NCBI GenBank assembly: GCA_030447505.1
Contig: JAUJOT010000001.1
Coordinates: forward strand, 226,195-290,194
Origin: Solirubrobacteraceae bacterium
GTDB taxonomy: Bacteria; Actinomycetota; Thermoleophilia; Solirubrobacterales; Solirubrobacteraceae
DNA length: 64,000 bases
Direction of reading: 5' to 3'
A program made the translations under genes and the position numbers. Under the pieces are notes generated by a model. It had not been told where the DNA came from, ran no database searches, and saw only the letters and a list, made by a program, of their open reading frames with translations. The stretch's first letter is position 1. Every line of letters begins with the position of its first letter. Shown one piece after another: positions 30,433-38,798 of this stretch.

Positions 30433-30545
30433 TCCGGCCGGGCACTCCCGCTGCGCATGTCGGTGACCGCTTAAGGCTGCTTCCTTCCGGACCTGACCTG
30501 ATTCACGGGCCGACACCGCGCGGGACCCGGGCCATCAGCACCACC
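30433..30545 (-). ncRNA. ffs: Signal recognition particle RNA (4.5S-type)
   Basis: On the minus strand the conserved domain IV reads GTCAGGTCCGGAAGGAAGCA followed by GCC, the Ffh-binding loop found in all bacterial SRP RNAs. The outer arms pair (GGCCCGGGTCCCGC near 30532-30519 with GCGGGAGTGCCCGGCC near 30454-30434), giving the long hairpin of a small (about 100-nt) SRP RNA. Ends are approximate. It is convergent with the membrane glycosyltransferase gene. Confidence 0.93.
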
Positions 30546-30687
30546 GCAAGCGGGCTGACCCCGAAGGCCGCCCCCCTCGAGAGGGGATTCGGCCTCGCTA
30601 TAGCGGATTACGAGCGACAGGGCACCGCTGACTCCCCGCCTAGCACGGTCCGCCGCCCAGTCTAACCGTCGCGTAGGGTGCGCGAGC

Positions 30688-30864
30688 GTGAGCCGCACCA
30701 CCCTCCTCTGGTCGATCACCGTCTTCTTCGGCGCCTCGATCACGTTCCGTGCGATCCAGTCGGCGACCGAGGACAGCCCCCAGGGCGTCTCGCTCGGCCT
30801 CCAGGGCATCGCACTGGCGCTCATGATCGTCGCCATCGTGCTGATCGTCCGCAAGCGGAAGTAG
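30688..30864 (+). CDS. Small two-helix membrane protein
   Basis: 58 aa from a GTG at 30688: VSRTTLLWSITVFFGASITF then a short polar loop (QSATEDSPQG) and a second helix (GLQGIALALMIVAIVLIVRK), ending in a basic tail. Two hydrophobic helices and a positive-inside tail make it a likely real gene despite its size. Function unknown. It lies between the SRP RNA and a TetR remnant. Confidence 0.65.
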   Translation: MSRTTLLWSITVFFGASITFRAIQSATEDSPQGVSLGLQGIALALMIVAIVLIVRKRK

Positions 30865-30907
30865 GGTTGACACGAGGTGTGAGCGAGTGCGTGCTCACGC
30901 CCTGCCG

Positions 30908-31006
30908 ATGGCTGGCACCCGAACACGTTCAACCGCCGGCGAGCGCCGCGAGGAGATCCTCCAGGCCGCCGAGCGCGTCTTCAGCGAGCGTCTCTTCGCT
31001 GGCTGA
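30908..31006 (+). pseudogene. TetR-family regulator, N-terminal remnant
   Basis: The 32-residue frame MAGTRTRSTAGERREEILQA then AERVFSERLFAG and a stop matches the first helix of TetR HTH domains (RREEILxAAxxVFxExGFxGT); the HTH recognition helix and ligand domain are absent. What follows is the 3' region of the convergent minus-strand gene. It appears to be a deletion remnant, or the gene is cut by a stop from an indel. Confidence 0.6.
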
Positions 31007-31050
31007 AGTGGCGGTGCTGGCGACGATACGGGCCGCCGGCGAGGGATCGG

Positions 31051-32588
31051 CTAGCGCGCCAGGCGCAGGATCACGTTCGACGTGCCCGACCGCGTACGTC
31101 GGATCCGGCTGACGTAGGCGGCGTCGGGCGCGAGGGCGGTGCTCCACAGCGTGACCGTGACTCCGGCGGGCGCCCGCCGAGGCGCCTTCGGCGCGCGGCC
31201 GCCGGGATAGCCCTCGTCGTGGCGCTTGCGCCCAGGCTCGTGGCCGGCGTCGCGGCGCACGGTCGGGTGCATCGTCAGCAGGCTCTCGTCGCGGCCGCCG
31301 CCGCGCCTGCCGCGCGCCCGCCGCGGCCCGATCATGACCTGCTGGTGCTCGAATGACGATCTGACGTAGAGCAGCATGCCGCCCTGCTGGGACGGGTTGA
31401 GCAGCTGCGCGCCGTTGCGGCCCGTGCGCAGCGTGGCGCGCCGGCGGCTCGGCAGGTAGATCTCCTCGATCCGGCTCACGCTGCGCTGCGCGACGTGGAA
31501 GACGACGCGATCGCCCTCGATCGACGGGCGCCCGATCCGATCGGGCGCGCGCATCCGGCGGATGTCGGCGGGCGGCTGGCCGGCCGCCCGGAGGTCGAGC
31601 ACCCGCAGCACGTCGCCCCCCGGCTCGCGCGCGCGCCAGACGAGCCAGCGCGCCGATACCGCCGGCTCCTCGGCGCCCGGCGCCGCGATCCGCAGCCGCT
31701 CGCGCAGCGTGAAGCGCTCGGCGACGACGAGCTGCTCGCCCGCGCGCCAGACGATCGTGTCCGGGCCGATCGCGGGATCGGTGCCGGGCAGCGGCTGGGC
31801 GACGCCCCCGTCGTGCACGACGAGCCCGTTTGCGCCGCCCGGCAGCTGCCAGGCGATCGAGCCGGACACCGTGCTCGGATCCGTGCCGTTGCTCGTCAGC
31901 AGGGTCGGCGCCGCAGCGCTGGCGGGCACCCCGCCGAGCGCCAGCACGAGCGCCGCGACGCCGAGCGCGAGCGCGCCCGCAGCGCGGATCGCGCGCAGCA
32001 CGCCGGGCCGCTCGGCCATTGCGGCGGCGAGGTCGACCCCGCGCGTGGTCTCCTGCAGCGGCGCGAGCACGCGACGACCGGCAGGATCCGGCCGGTCGCG
32101 AACGCGATGCCGACCACGAGGCCGGCTTCGCTGTCGCCGAGCGCGACGCAGGCAGCGGCAAGCGCGTAGACGGCGAACGAGAGCACGAACGTCGTGAAGC
32201 CGAGTCCGAGCAGGACGCCGTACAGCGCCGCCGCGAGCGGCACGGGCAGCACGCGGCGCCACGACTCGGGCACCTGACGGCGCACCTGCGGGACGATCCG
32301 CCGCCCGGCGACGTCGCCCGCGGCGGCCGCCAGCAGCAGCGCCACCGCGATCGCGACGGCCGCGCCCTGACCGGCGCCGAACGTGGCGCCGAGCAGCGCG
32401 AGTCCGCCGAACGTCGCGACGGCGCCCGCCAGTGCGCCGACCGCGAACGTCGTGCAGGCGACCGCCGTGACCCGCATGCGCTGGGCGTAGCCGTGCGGCG
32501 CGAGCGTCTCGACCATCGAGAAGCCGCACGGCGACCACGCGCCGGCGAGGCCGGCGACGAGCGCGGCGGCGGCGAGCGCGATCAGCAC
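31051..32588 (-). CDS. MauF/CcdA-like membrane domain fused to a secreted propeller-like domain (1-bp frameshift)
   Basis: A GTG at 32588 opens about 170 residues with five or six TM helices (VAGLAGAWSPCGFSMVETLA resembles the Pro-Cys helix of CcdA/MauF). Near 32068-32075 the frame breaks (GILPVVA then a missing base); the next frame gives LAPLQETTRGVDLAAAMAER and a last helix, then a beta-repeat region (TIVWRAGEQLVVAERF, ARWLVWRAREPG, GDRVVFHVAQRSVSRIEEIY, GGMLLYVRSS) like TolB/WD-type propellers. Alternatively two genes exist, the second starting at ATG 32019 with its own signal helix. It overlaps the upstream MauE-D-A-like gene by 7 bp. Confidence 0.65.
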
Positions 32589-33910
32589 GGGACCTTCGTC
32601 TGGAAGTACATGACGCAGAACACCTTGCGCTTGCCGTAGCAGTAGCCGCGCAGCCCGCGGTCGCCGTTGATGCGGCGCGAGGACGTCGTGCAGCAGTCCT
32701 GCAGCTTGCGGACATGGCCGTTGCAGCAGCGATACCACGCGCCGTCGGTGCGGACCGTGATCCGGTAGCGCCTGCCGGCGGCGGCGCAGATGCGGGTGCG
32801 CGTCGCGGGCGGCTGGGGACGGCCGTCGGGGTCCAGCAGCGGCGCCCCGACGTCGTCGATCGGCGCTCCGTCCGCGTCGATCCGCCGGCCCAGGTCGTCG
32901 ACCGGCTTTCCGTCCTTCGCGCGCAGCGGGAAGCCGTTGCGGTCGATCCGCGGCAGGCCGGTCGGGTGCGGGCAGCCGTCGGTCGTGTAGATGTGGCCGC
33001 AGAAGTGAAACGCGTCGGCGTCGCCCGGCGCGACGAGCGACCCGACCATCCGCCCCGCCGTCAGCGTGGCGACGGCGGCGCTTGCGGTCTGCAGGAAGCC
33101 GCGCCGCGAGCTCGGGCGCTGCGGATGCTCGATCTCCCGGCGACGGGCGTCGGCGGCCGCGACGACGGACAGAAGCTGCGCGCGCGTGTTGACCGTGCCC
33201 TTCGCCAGTACGGTGCCGTCGGCGCTGAGCGCGACGGCGAACGGCGCGCCCGGCACATCTGCCGCCGCCCAGATGCCGGCGTCGGCGACCTCGTCGTAGA
33301 CGGCCGCGCCGAGCCGCTGCGCATGCGGGACGAGCGCGCGGCACAGGCGACAGCCGTCGGCGACGAAGAGCGCCAGCGCAGCGCCGCCGACGTCGAGCCG
33401 TGCGCCGAGCGCCGGTCCCTCGCCGGCGACCTCGAGCGCGCCGGCAGGCCGGCGCGCGCGCATGACGAGCACGGCCGCGAGGGCGAGCGCGGCGAGCGCG
33501 GCCGGAAGCGGCGGGCGGGGCTCTGGCGCGGGCGCGAGCGCGAGCAGCGCCGCCGCGGCGGAGAGCAGCGCGGTACGTGCGACGGAGCCCCACGACAGGT
33601 GCCCGCGCGCCCCGAAGCAGCCGCACGGAGCGCCGCTGCGACCCGCGGCGATCGCGCTCGCCTGCGCGATCGCAAAGGCGCCCAGCAGGGCCGCGGCGGG
33701 CCACGCGGCGGCCGGCGGCCCGGCGAGCAGCCCGGCGGCGAGGATCGCCTCGAGCGCGCCGAGCGGCAGCCACGCCCAGCGTGCGGGACGCCCGCGCAGG
33801 CCGAAGGTCTCGGCGGCGACGGCGGTTCCCGTGCGGTCTGTGAGCTTCAGCGCGGCGGCGCCCAGAAGCGCCGCGGCGACGAGCGCGGCGAGTAGGTCGT
33901 AGACCAGCAC
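32582..33910 (-). CDS. MauE-MauD-MauA-like fusion protein
   Basis: 442 aa in three parts. Residues 1-150: four TM helices like MauE/DoxX (LLAALVAAALLGAAALKLTD; GAPCGCFGARGHLSWGSVAR). Residues 165-265: thioredoxin-like MauD-type domain with CRLC, and PGAPFAVALSADGTVLAKGT followed by VNTRAQL, close to the MauD pattern. Residues 275-442: a twin-arginine segment (SSRRGFLQTASAAVATL), then a domain with ten Cys (FHFCGHIYTTDGCPHPTG, WYRCCNGHV, LQDCC, RGYCYG, VFCVMYF) resembling the methylamine dehydrogenase light chain MauA. The second TTQ-forming Trp is not visible, so a TTQ cofactor is doubtful. First gene of a two-gene operon. Confidence 0.7.
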   Translation of the reverse strand: MLVYDLLAALVAAALLGAAALKLTDRTGTAVAAETFGLRGRPARWAWLPLGALEAILAAGLLAGPPAAAWPAAALLGAFAIAQASAIAAGRSGAPCGCFGARGHLSWGSVARTALLSAAAALLALAPAPEPRPPLPAALAALALAAVLVMRARRPAGALEVAGEGPALGARLDVGGAALALFVADGCRLCRALVPHAQRLGAAVYDEVADAGIWAAADVPGAPFAVALSADGTVLAKGTVNTRAQLLSVVAAADARRREIEHPQRPSSRRGFLQTASAAVATLTAGRMVGSLVAPGDADAFHFCGHIYTTDGCPHPTGLPRIDRNGFPLRAKDGKPVDDLGRRIDADGAPIDDVGAPLLDPDGRPQPPATRTRICAAAGRRYRITVRTDGAWYRCCNGHVRKLQDCCTTSSRRINGDRGLRGYCYGKRKVFCVMYFQTKVPC

Positions 33911-33955
33911 GCCGCACGAAAGTACCGCATCTCCGCCGCCACGAGCGCCGACGGA

Positions 33956-34710
33956 TCAGAGGCCGACGGGGTGACGGCGCTTGAAGCCGCGGCGCTGCCC
34001 GATGCCGGGACGCCAGCGCACGCCGCTGCGCCGACTGCGGTCGCCGATCGAGCTCGTGTCCAGGCGCAGCCCCGCGACCTCGACGTAGACATGCGACCTA
34101 TGGGAGTAGACCGTGATCCAGCGGCCGGCCCCGGCGGCGCCCCAGCGCGCGAACGCGCCGCTGACGATCGGCGCGCGCAGCAGGCCGCCCTTGATGAGGC
34201 CATAGCCGACGGCGCCGGAGCAGTCATAGCCGCTGTCGACGAGCTTGGCGTGCCCACCGCCCCACTTGTAGCGCTTGCCGACGATGCGGTTGTGCTGCGC
34301 GATCAGCGAGCGCACGCGCTTGGGGGCAGCGCGGGGAATCGCTGCCCTGCCGTCGGTCCGCATGCGTGCCTCCCTGCCTGCGACGTACGTGCTCGTGACT
34401 GCCGGAAGCTCCTGCTCGACGGGCAGCTCCCAGCCGTCGTCGTCGCCCGGGACCGCGTTGTCGCCCGGCAGCTGCGGCTGCGGCTGCACGTCGTCGCCGG
34501 GCAGGTCGGGCTCGTCGTCGCCACCGTCCAAGTCGTGGCCGCCGGCCGCCGGGTCCGAAGCCGTCTGCGCCGGCGCAGCGCCGGCCGGGGCGCGACCTGC
34601 GCGCCGGCCGAGGCTGCCGCGAGCGCCAGCGCGAGCAGCGCGACGAGCGCCGCGCTGCCGAGCAGGCGCCACGCGGCGTGCAGGGTCGAGGACGCTCGCG
34701 CGAGGTCCAT
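33956..34710 (-). CDS. Secreted NlpC/P60-type peptidoglycan hydrolase (1-bp frameshift)
   Basis: ATG 34710 opens a good signal peptide (MDLARASSTLHAAWRLLGSA, then ALVALLALALAAASAGAQVA). Near 34587-34590, in a run of four G (C on the coding strand), the frame slips by one; the next frame has an acidic Pro-rich linker and the catalytic domain: KYKWGGGHAKLVDSGYDCSGAVGYGL (catalytic Cys), then HRSHVYVEVAGLRLDTSS (catalytic His). This is the common actinobacterial NlpC/P60-like form. One added C would restore a single frame, so sequence error is likely. Confidence 0.72.
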
Positions 34711-34818
34711 TGCGTGCTTCTCGGATCGGCCGCGCCGAGCGTTGAGCGGCGCCGCGCATTGCTCGACCCGCCGTCCAGGGGTGGACGGCTGCGCGAACGG
34801 GCGCTGGCAGCGCTTACG

Positions 34819-34860
34819 GATCGGGCGCCGCGAAACCCGCAGAACCTGCGCAGGCGTGTA
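34819..34860 (-). promoter_or_regulatory. Conserved 45-bp element, copy 1, 5' of NlpC/P60 gene
   Basis: On the plus strand this reads CGGATCGGGCGCCGCGAAAC then CCGCAGAACCTGCGCAGGCG TGTAC. It matches a segment at 62061-62105 at about 40 of 46 positions. In both copies the minus-strand neighbour downstream is a secreted-protein gene (start 34710 here). The pair CCT..AGG here versus CGT..ACG there is a compensatory change in a short hairpin, suggesting a structured RNA leader or a protein-binding palindrome. Not matched to a known riboswitch. Confidence 0.45.
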
Positions 34861-34875
34861 CTAGCATTGCCGCCG

Positions 34876-34949
34876 ATGACCAGGCACCTCCACACACTCG
34901 TCACCCACGCCGCGGACGTCTGACCAGACGCCCGGGGCAGCGCCCGGGC
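34876..34949 (+). promoter_or_regulatory. Possible leader peptide plus hairpin before rsgA
   Basis: A 15-codon frame, MTRHLHTLVTHAADV, at 34876-34923 is followed 6 bp later by a 7-bp stem (GCCCGGG 34930-34936 with CCCGGGC 34943-34949, 6-nt loop) and then by the rsgA start 33 bp on. Three His codons in 15 make an attenuation-style leader thinkable, but the hairpin has no T-tract and antiterminator pairing was not found. Speculative. Confidence 0.3.
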
Positions 34950-34981
34950 ATCGACGCCGTACGCGTGCCAGCGACGAGACC

Positions 34982-36031
34982 GTGGAGGGCCTCAGCTTGG
35001 ATTGTCCCGCCGCCGGCATCGGTCGGCGACCCGATCTCGACGCCGAGCTCGCGCAGCTCGGCGACGATCGATACGCCGGCGCGCGCGTCCTTGCCCAGCA
35101 CCGCGGGCGCTGGCTGGTGTCGACCGCCGACCCCGGTCTGCCGCCGCAGCTCGTCGCTGCGCGCGGACGGCTGCGGGCTGCCGGCGGCGCGCCGACCACC
35201 GGTGACTGGGTGGCGATCGACGGCGACGGCGTCATCGCGGCGGTGCTCGAGCGCCGCGGCACCGTCGTGCGGCGCGCCGCGGGCGAACCGGTCGCAGGCC
35301 AGGTGCTGGCCGCGAACGTCGAGCTCGTGCTCGTCGTCGAGCCGCTGCCCGAGCCCAACGAGCGCCGCGCCGAGCGGATCATCGCGCTGGCCGCGTCCGG
35401 CGGCGTGCCGGCGGCGCTCGTGCTGACGAAGGCCGACCTGTGCCACGACGGCGGCGCCGTCGCGCGCGCAATGGCGCGCGACCTCGGCCTCGCCGAAGGC
35501 GTCGCCGCCAGCGTCCACGATCCGGATTCCCTGACCGTGCTCTGGTCGCTGCTCGAGCCGGGGACGACGAGCGTCCTGCTCGGGCCCTCCGGCGCCGGCA
35601 AGTCGACGCTCGTCAACGCCCTGCTCGGCTCCGACCGCCAGGCGACGGGCGAGGTCAGCGAGCACAACGGCGGCCGCGGGCGCCACACGACTGTCACCCG
35701 CGACCTGCTCACGATGCCGAACGGCGCACTGCTGATCGACACGCCCGGGATCCGGGAGGCGGGCCTGTGGGACGGCGGCGTCAGCCAGACGTTCGCCGAC
35801 ATCGAGGAGCTGGCCGCGCGCTGTCGCTTCTCCGACTGCCAGCACAACGGCGAGCCGAGCTGCGCGGTACGCGCGGACGGCGACCCCGAACGCGTGGCGG
35901 CGTGGCAGAAGCTCGAGCGCGAGCAGGCGTGGATCGAGGACCGGCGGGCGGCGTCGCGGGCTCGCGAAGGGCTCGGGCGGTCCTACAAGCGCGTGCCGCG
36001 CGAGGCGCGGCAGGCCAAGGGCGGGCGCTGA
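34982..36031 (+). CDS. rsgA: Ribosome small-subunit GTPase RsgA
   Basis: 349 aa from a GTG at 34982. The OB-fold (residues 25-100) ends with TTGDWVAIDGDGVI; the circularly permuted GTPase follows with G4 LTKADL before G1 LLGPSGAGKSTLVNALLG and G3 LIDTPGIRE, then the zinc finger CRFSDCQHNGEPSCAV. RsgA tests 30S subunit maturation. The order G4-G1-G3 and the finger are diagnostic. It is followed by a 16-bp terminator hairpin. Confidence 0.96.
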   Translation: MEGLSLDCPAAGIGRRPDLDAELAQLGDDRYAGARVLAQHRGRWLVSTADPGLPPQLVAARGRLRAAGGAPTTGDWVAIDGDGVIAAVLERRGTVVRRAAGEPVAGQVLAANVELVLVVEPLPEPNERRAERIIALAASGGVPAALVLTKADLCHDGGAVARAMARDLGLAEGVAASVHDPDSLTVLWSLLEPGTTSVLLGPSGAGKSTLVNALLGSDRQATGEVSEHNGGRGRHTTVTRDLLTMPNGALLIDTPGIREAGLWDGGVSQTFADIEELAARCRFSDCQHNGEPSCAVRADGDPERVAAWQKLEREQAWIEDRRAASRAREGLGRSYKRVPREARQAKGGR

Positions 36032-36050
36032 CCGAGCGCTGGTCCTTCGA

Positions 36051-36089
36051 GTGGCGCCTTTGTCGGTCTCAGCCCGACAAAGGCGCCAC
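36051..36089 (+). terminator. Terminator after rsgA
   Basis: Perfect 16-bp stem GTGGCGCCTTTGTCGG (36051-36066) with CCGACAAAGGCGCCAC (36074-36089) and a 7-nt loop, between convergent rsgA and the small Cys-rich gene; probably serves both. Confidence 0.85.
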
Positions 36090-36104
36090 GCGGGGCGACC
36101 ACTG

Positions 36105-36299
36105 CTAGCCGCCGCCGCTCGAGTGCATGAGGTCCAGGCACACGACGCAGTACGGCCACGGCGGGTTCCACGGCCAGCCGGTCACGTCCTTGCCGCACAG
36201 CGCGGTGTCCGGATCCTCCTCGGTGACGATGTGGCAGATCTCCTCGCCGTGGCTCGTCGGACCATCGACGCGGCGATCCTGCGGAGTCGTGCGAGACAT
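36105..36299 (-). CDS. Small Cys/Trp-rich protein, possible zinc binder
   Basis: 64 aa: after a polar start come EEICHIVTEEDPDTALCGKD and WPWNPPWPYCVVCLDLMHSS. Four Cys (C, C, CxxC) plus His form a plausible zinc site, and the Trp/Pro stretch is distinctive. Similar short proteins appear to be conserved in this bacterial group (impression, unverified). It lies on the chromosome side of the tRNA-Val, outside the island. Confidence 0.7.
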   Translation of the reverse strand: MSRTTPQDRRVDGPTSHGEEICHIVTEEDPDTALCGKDVTGWPWNPPWPYCVVCLDLMHSSGGG

Positions 36300-36403
36300 G
36301 CTGTCGACAGGGTGCCACGCACGCGCGCCGGGCGCCAGTGGCGCGTTCGCGCGGAACCTGCGAGGCCCGCGCGCCCGCGTCTCGTAGAATCCTCGGGCCC
36401 TGA

Positions 36404-36475
36404 GGGCGCGTAGCTCAGTGGGAGAGCGCTCGCTTCACACGCGAGAGGTCGCAGGTTCGAAACCCGCCGCGCCCA
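36404..36475 (+). tRNA. tRNA-Val (anticodon CAC)
   Basis: Full cloverleaf of 72 nt without encoded CCA: acceptor GGGCGCG/CGCGCCC, D-arm TAGCTCAGTGGGAGAGC, anticodon stem CTCGC/GCGAG with loop TTCACAC (anticodon CAC at 36436-36438), T-arm GCAGG TTCGAAA CCCGC (one imperfect pair), discriminator A. It reads GUG codons. Its 3' half is the attachment site of the following island. Confidence 0.95.
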
Positions 36476-36477
36476 TG
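36427..36477 (+). repeat. attL: tRNA-Val 3' end, left border of the island
   Basis: The 51 bp from 36427 to 36477 recur as a direct repeat at 60683-60733 with a single mismatch (36447 G versus 60703 T). The left copy lies inside the intact tRNA gene, covering the anticodon arm to the discriminator plus two bases, as expected when a tyrosine integrase inserts DNA into a tRNA 3' end and rebuilds the gene. Confidence 0.92.
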
Positions 36478-36481
36478 TAAT

Positions 36482-36507
36482 GAAAGGCCCGTGTTTGCGG
36501 GCCTTTC
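36482..36507 (+). terminator. Terminator after tRNA-Val
   Basis: 10-bp perfect stem GAAAGGCCCG/CGGGCCTTTC with a 6-nt T-rich loop, 7 bp after the tRNA. It may end the tRNA transcript and also that of the convergent integrase gene. Confidence 0.7.
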
Positions 36508-36512
36508 GCGTG

Positions 36513-37804
36513 TCAGCGGCGATGCGCGCTGGAGGACTCGAACCGCTGTGGCCCCCTCGTTGGGCCATTCGTTGGGCCAAACGTCCGATCTTCGGGCTCG
36601 TCCGGGAAGCGCATCAGCGGCCAGATGACGTCCTCGTCGACCCGCTGGCGCTGCATTACCTGGGCGTAGACGTTGAGCGTGAGGCGGGCGTCGGTGTGGC
36701 CGAGCTGGGCCATCACCCAGCGCGGGTCGCGGCCGGCCGCGAGCGCCAGGCTGGCGAACGTCCGGCGCAGCGTGTGCGGCGTGACCTTGTCGGGGAGCAG
36801 CATCTTGCCGGCGGCTTCGCGCCTCGCGTTCGCGCGCTCGACGCACTGGGCGAGCAGGCGGTTGCGGACGTTGCTGGAGCTGTGCTCGCCGCCGCGGTAC
36901 GTGGGGAAGATCGACGCGGCTGCGGTCGTCGTGCGCCGAGAGCCGCCATGTGGGCGACGTGCTCGCGTAGCTCGGCCTGCAGCTGGAATGTCAGCTCGAT
37001 GTCGCGCATGCCCGCCTCGGTCTTCGCCTCGCCGACGCGCAGGCGCCCGCCGTGAAGGTCGAGCCGCGCCCGCGGCGCGCTCGTCAGCTCGGAGATCCGC
37101 GGGCCCGCGAGACACAGCGCCGCGAGCAGTGCGCGGCGGCCGTACTGCTGATGCGGCGGAAGGCCGCTCTCCCACTCACCGGCCACGTCGAGCAGGTCGA
37201 TGACCTGGTCGGGCTCGAGGAACGTCCGGCGGGTCTTGGCCACCTTCATCCGGCGGCGCCGGCCGCGCGCCGGGTTCGCGTCGAGCAGGCCGTACTCGAC
37301 GGCGTCGTCGAGGACCTGCGCGAGCAGGTCGAGCGCCATGTTCACCGAGCGCGGCGAGAGCCCGCGCGCGTGGAGCTTCTGGCGGAAGTCGTCGACACGC
37401 CTGGCGTCGATCGCCGTGGTCGCCGTGTGCGCGAGGTCGAGCAGCACGTGGTCGAGCCGCCAGCGGTAGTCGAGCTTTGTGTTCTCGGCCAGCTCGCTCT
37501 CGCGGCGCTGCCACCAGCGCGAGGCGGTGACGTGCAGCGTCTCGTCGCGGTCGAGCTCGACCGGCGCCTCGGGCGCCGGCGGCTCCCACGTGCCGCGCGC
37601 GATCTGGCCCATGATGCGCTCCAGCTCAACCCGGGCGCGCTCCTCGTTCCAGCCCTCGTGGTTCGTGCCGAAGTCGATCCGCCAGCGGCGCCCGTAGGCG
37701 CGGAAGCGAGCGCGGTAGGTGATCGTCTTGCCGTCCCGCCATTCGTGCGTCTCGACCGAGCCTGTCGCCTGCCGGGGCATCGTGCCAGCGAGCGTAGCGC
37801 TCAC
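36513..37804 (-). pseudogene. int: Tyrosine integrase of the island, frameshifted
   Basis: The N-terminal 290 residues (from 37804) hold an arm-binding segment (YRARFRAYGRRWRIDFGTNHEG), a core-binding domain (ELAENTKLDYRWRLDHVLLDL; ARGLSPRSVNMALDLLAQVLDDAVEYG) and the first catalytic Arg (LCLAGPRISEL). Near 36925-36936 one base is missing and the rest continues in another frame: SSSNVRNRLLAQC, HxxR in TPHTLRRTFASLA, and LGHTDARLTLNVYAQV with the second His and the Tyr nucleophile. All catalytic residues are present across the two frames. It faces attL, 36 bp away, as phage-type integrases usually do. Confidence 0.88.
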
Positions 37805-38166
37805 CGCGACCGTCCCGGCTCGGGCAGTGGCAGCAGCCGCACGCCCGCGGCGCGCGGCCTTGCGCGCCGCGGCGATCGCCGTCGCGGTGCGGCTTCGAGG
37901 CGTCTCTCATCGAGTGCACGCCACACGCGCTCGTGCTCGAAGCGCAGCTGACCGCGGCCGCGATCGCCCAGCCGCACGGCGCCGAACTCGGCGGCGTGGT
38001 CGCGAACCCATTCCTCGCTGACGTCGAGCATCTGAGCCACCGCGGCGGTGCTGAGGTAGCTCGCCGGAGCCCGCCGCGCGTCGAGCAGCTCGGCGACGCG
38101 CCGAGCGACGGCCTCGATCGCATCGTCGTCCAGCGTGGGCGGGTCTCGGTCCGGCGAAGACGACAT
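37801..38166 (-). CDS. Excisionase-like HTH protein
   Basis: About 121 aa from ATG 38166 (MSSSPDRDPPTLDD). The centre reads ASYLSTAAVAQMLDVSEEWVRDHAAEFGAVRLGDRGRGQLRF, a MerR/Xis-type winged helix that binds DNA as small HTH factors next to integrases do; the C-terminal 35 residues are Arg/Pro-rich. It overlaps the integrase start by 4 bp, an int-xis operon layout. A plain repressor role is possible. Confidence 0.72.
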   Translation of the reverse strand: MSSSPDRDPPTLDDDAIEAVARRVAELLDARRAPASYLSTAAVAQMLDVSEEWVRDHAAEFGAVRLGDRGRGQLRFEHERVWRALDERRLEAAPRRRSPRRARPRAAGVRLLPLPEPGRSR

Positions 38167-38638
38167 CTCATTGATAAGGAGCCGATCGGGCCAGACCTGG
38201 CCCCTGGCCGCCGGGCGCGGCATATACGAAGCGCGTCCCGAGCATCGTCAGCTGTGCAACGCGCGCCCGCGCCGGGCGCCGGAGTACGCGACCCGCGGAG
38301 CGATGTATGCGCCGCACCCGCGGGCCGCGGCTGGCCGGCGCACCACGCGGTACCCGCAGACGCCCGAGAGCGGCACGACGACGAGCCCTCCGCTCACGAT
38401 TCGCGTGCCACGAGTACGCGACCGCACTACCGAACCGCTTGGCTCCAACCCCACCGCGCGCTCAACTCGCCACCTACCTTCCCGGACTTCCCTCGCTCAC
38501 TTCCCCGCGACCCCAGTGACTGCCTTCCCATGTCCTACTCAGTGCTCATGCTCAATGCTGACCATCTCCTGCTTGCCGCCGCCCCGCCTCCGGCCTCCCC
38601 TATTGCCTGGGCTGCCCTGCCCGATTTATCTGGCAGGT

Positions 38639-38683
38639 CGAGGAAGGGCCGTCCAGCGCGAAGCGGTGGACGGCCCTTCCTCG
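38639..38683. terminator. Large perfect hairpin
   Basis: 17-bp perfect inverted repeat (CGAGGAAGGGCCGTCCA at 38639-38655, TGGACGGCCCTTCCTCG at 38667-38683) with an 11-nt loop. It is strong enough to terminate transcription in either direction, or to mark a protein-binding or origin site beside the iterons. Confidence 0.6.
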
Positions 38684-38747
38684 AAAGCCCAGGTGCTACG
38701 GGGGATTTGGGCCGGAGGCGGAGCGGCGGCCTGGTTCGCTCGAAGGT

Positions 38748-38798
38748 GAACCACCTAGAGCGAACCACCTACAACGAACCACCTACAGCGAACCACCC
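38748..38798 (+). repeat. Four 14-bp direct repeats (iteron-like)
   Basis: The unit GAACCACCTACARC occurs at 38748, 38762, 38776 and 38790 (last copy incomplete) with exact 14-bp spacing; an inverted partial copy TGGTTCGCTC lies at 38732-38741. Regular phasing suggests cooperative binding of one protein (Xis, Rep or a repressor). Confidence 0.75.

Noticed and set aside
26692..30516. 1274-aa continuous minus-strand frame covering dnaX and ybaB
   Set aside because: Not a genuine fusion: it joins the DnaX ATPase part to YbaB only through out-of-frame sequence; the DnaX C-terminal domain is plainly in the other frame.
34711..34860. c-di-AMP (ydaO) riboswitch upstream of the NlpC/P60 gene
   Set aside because: Such riboswitches often precede NlpC/P60 genes, but I could not fit the conserved core to this leader.
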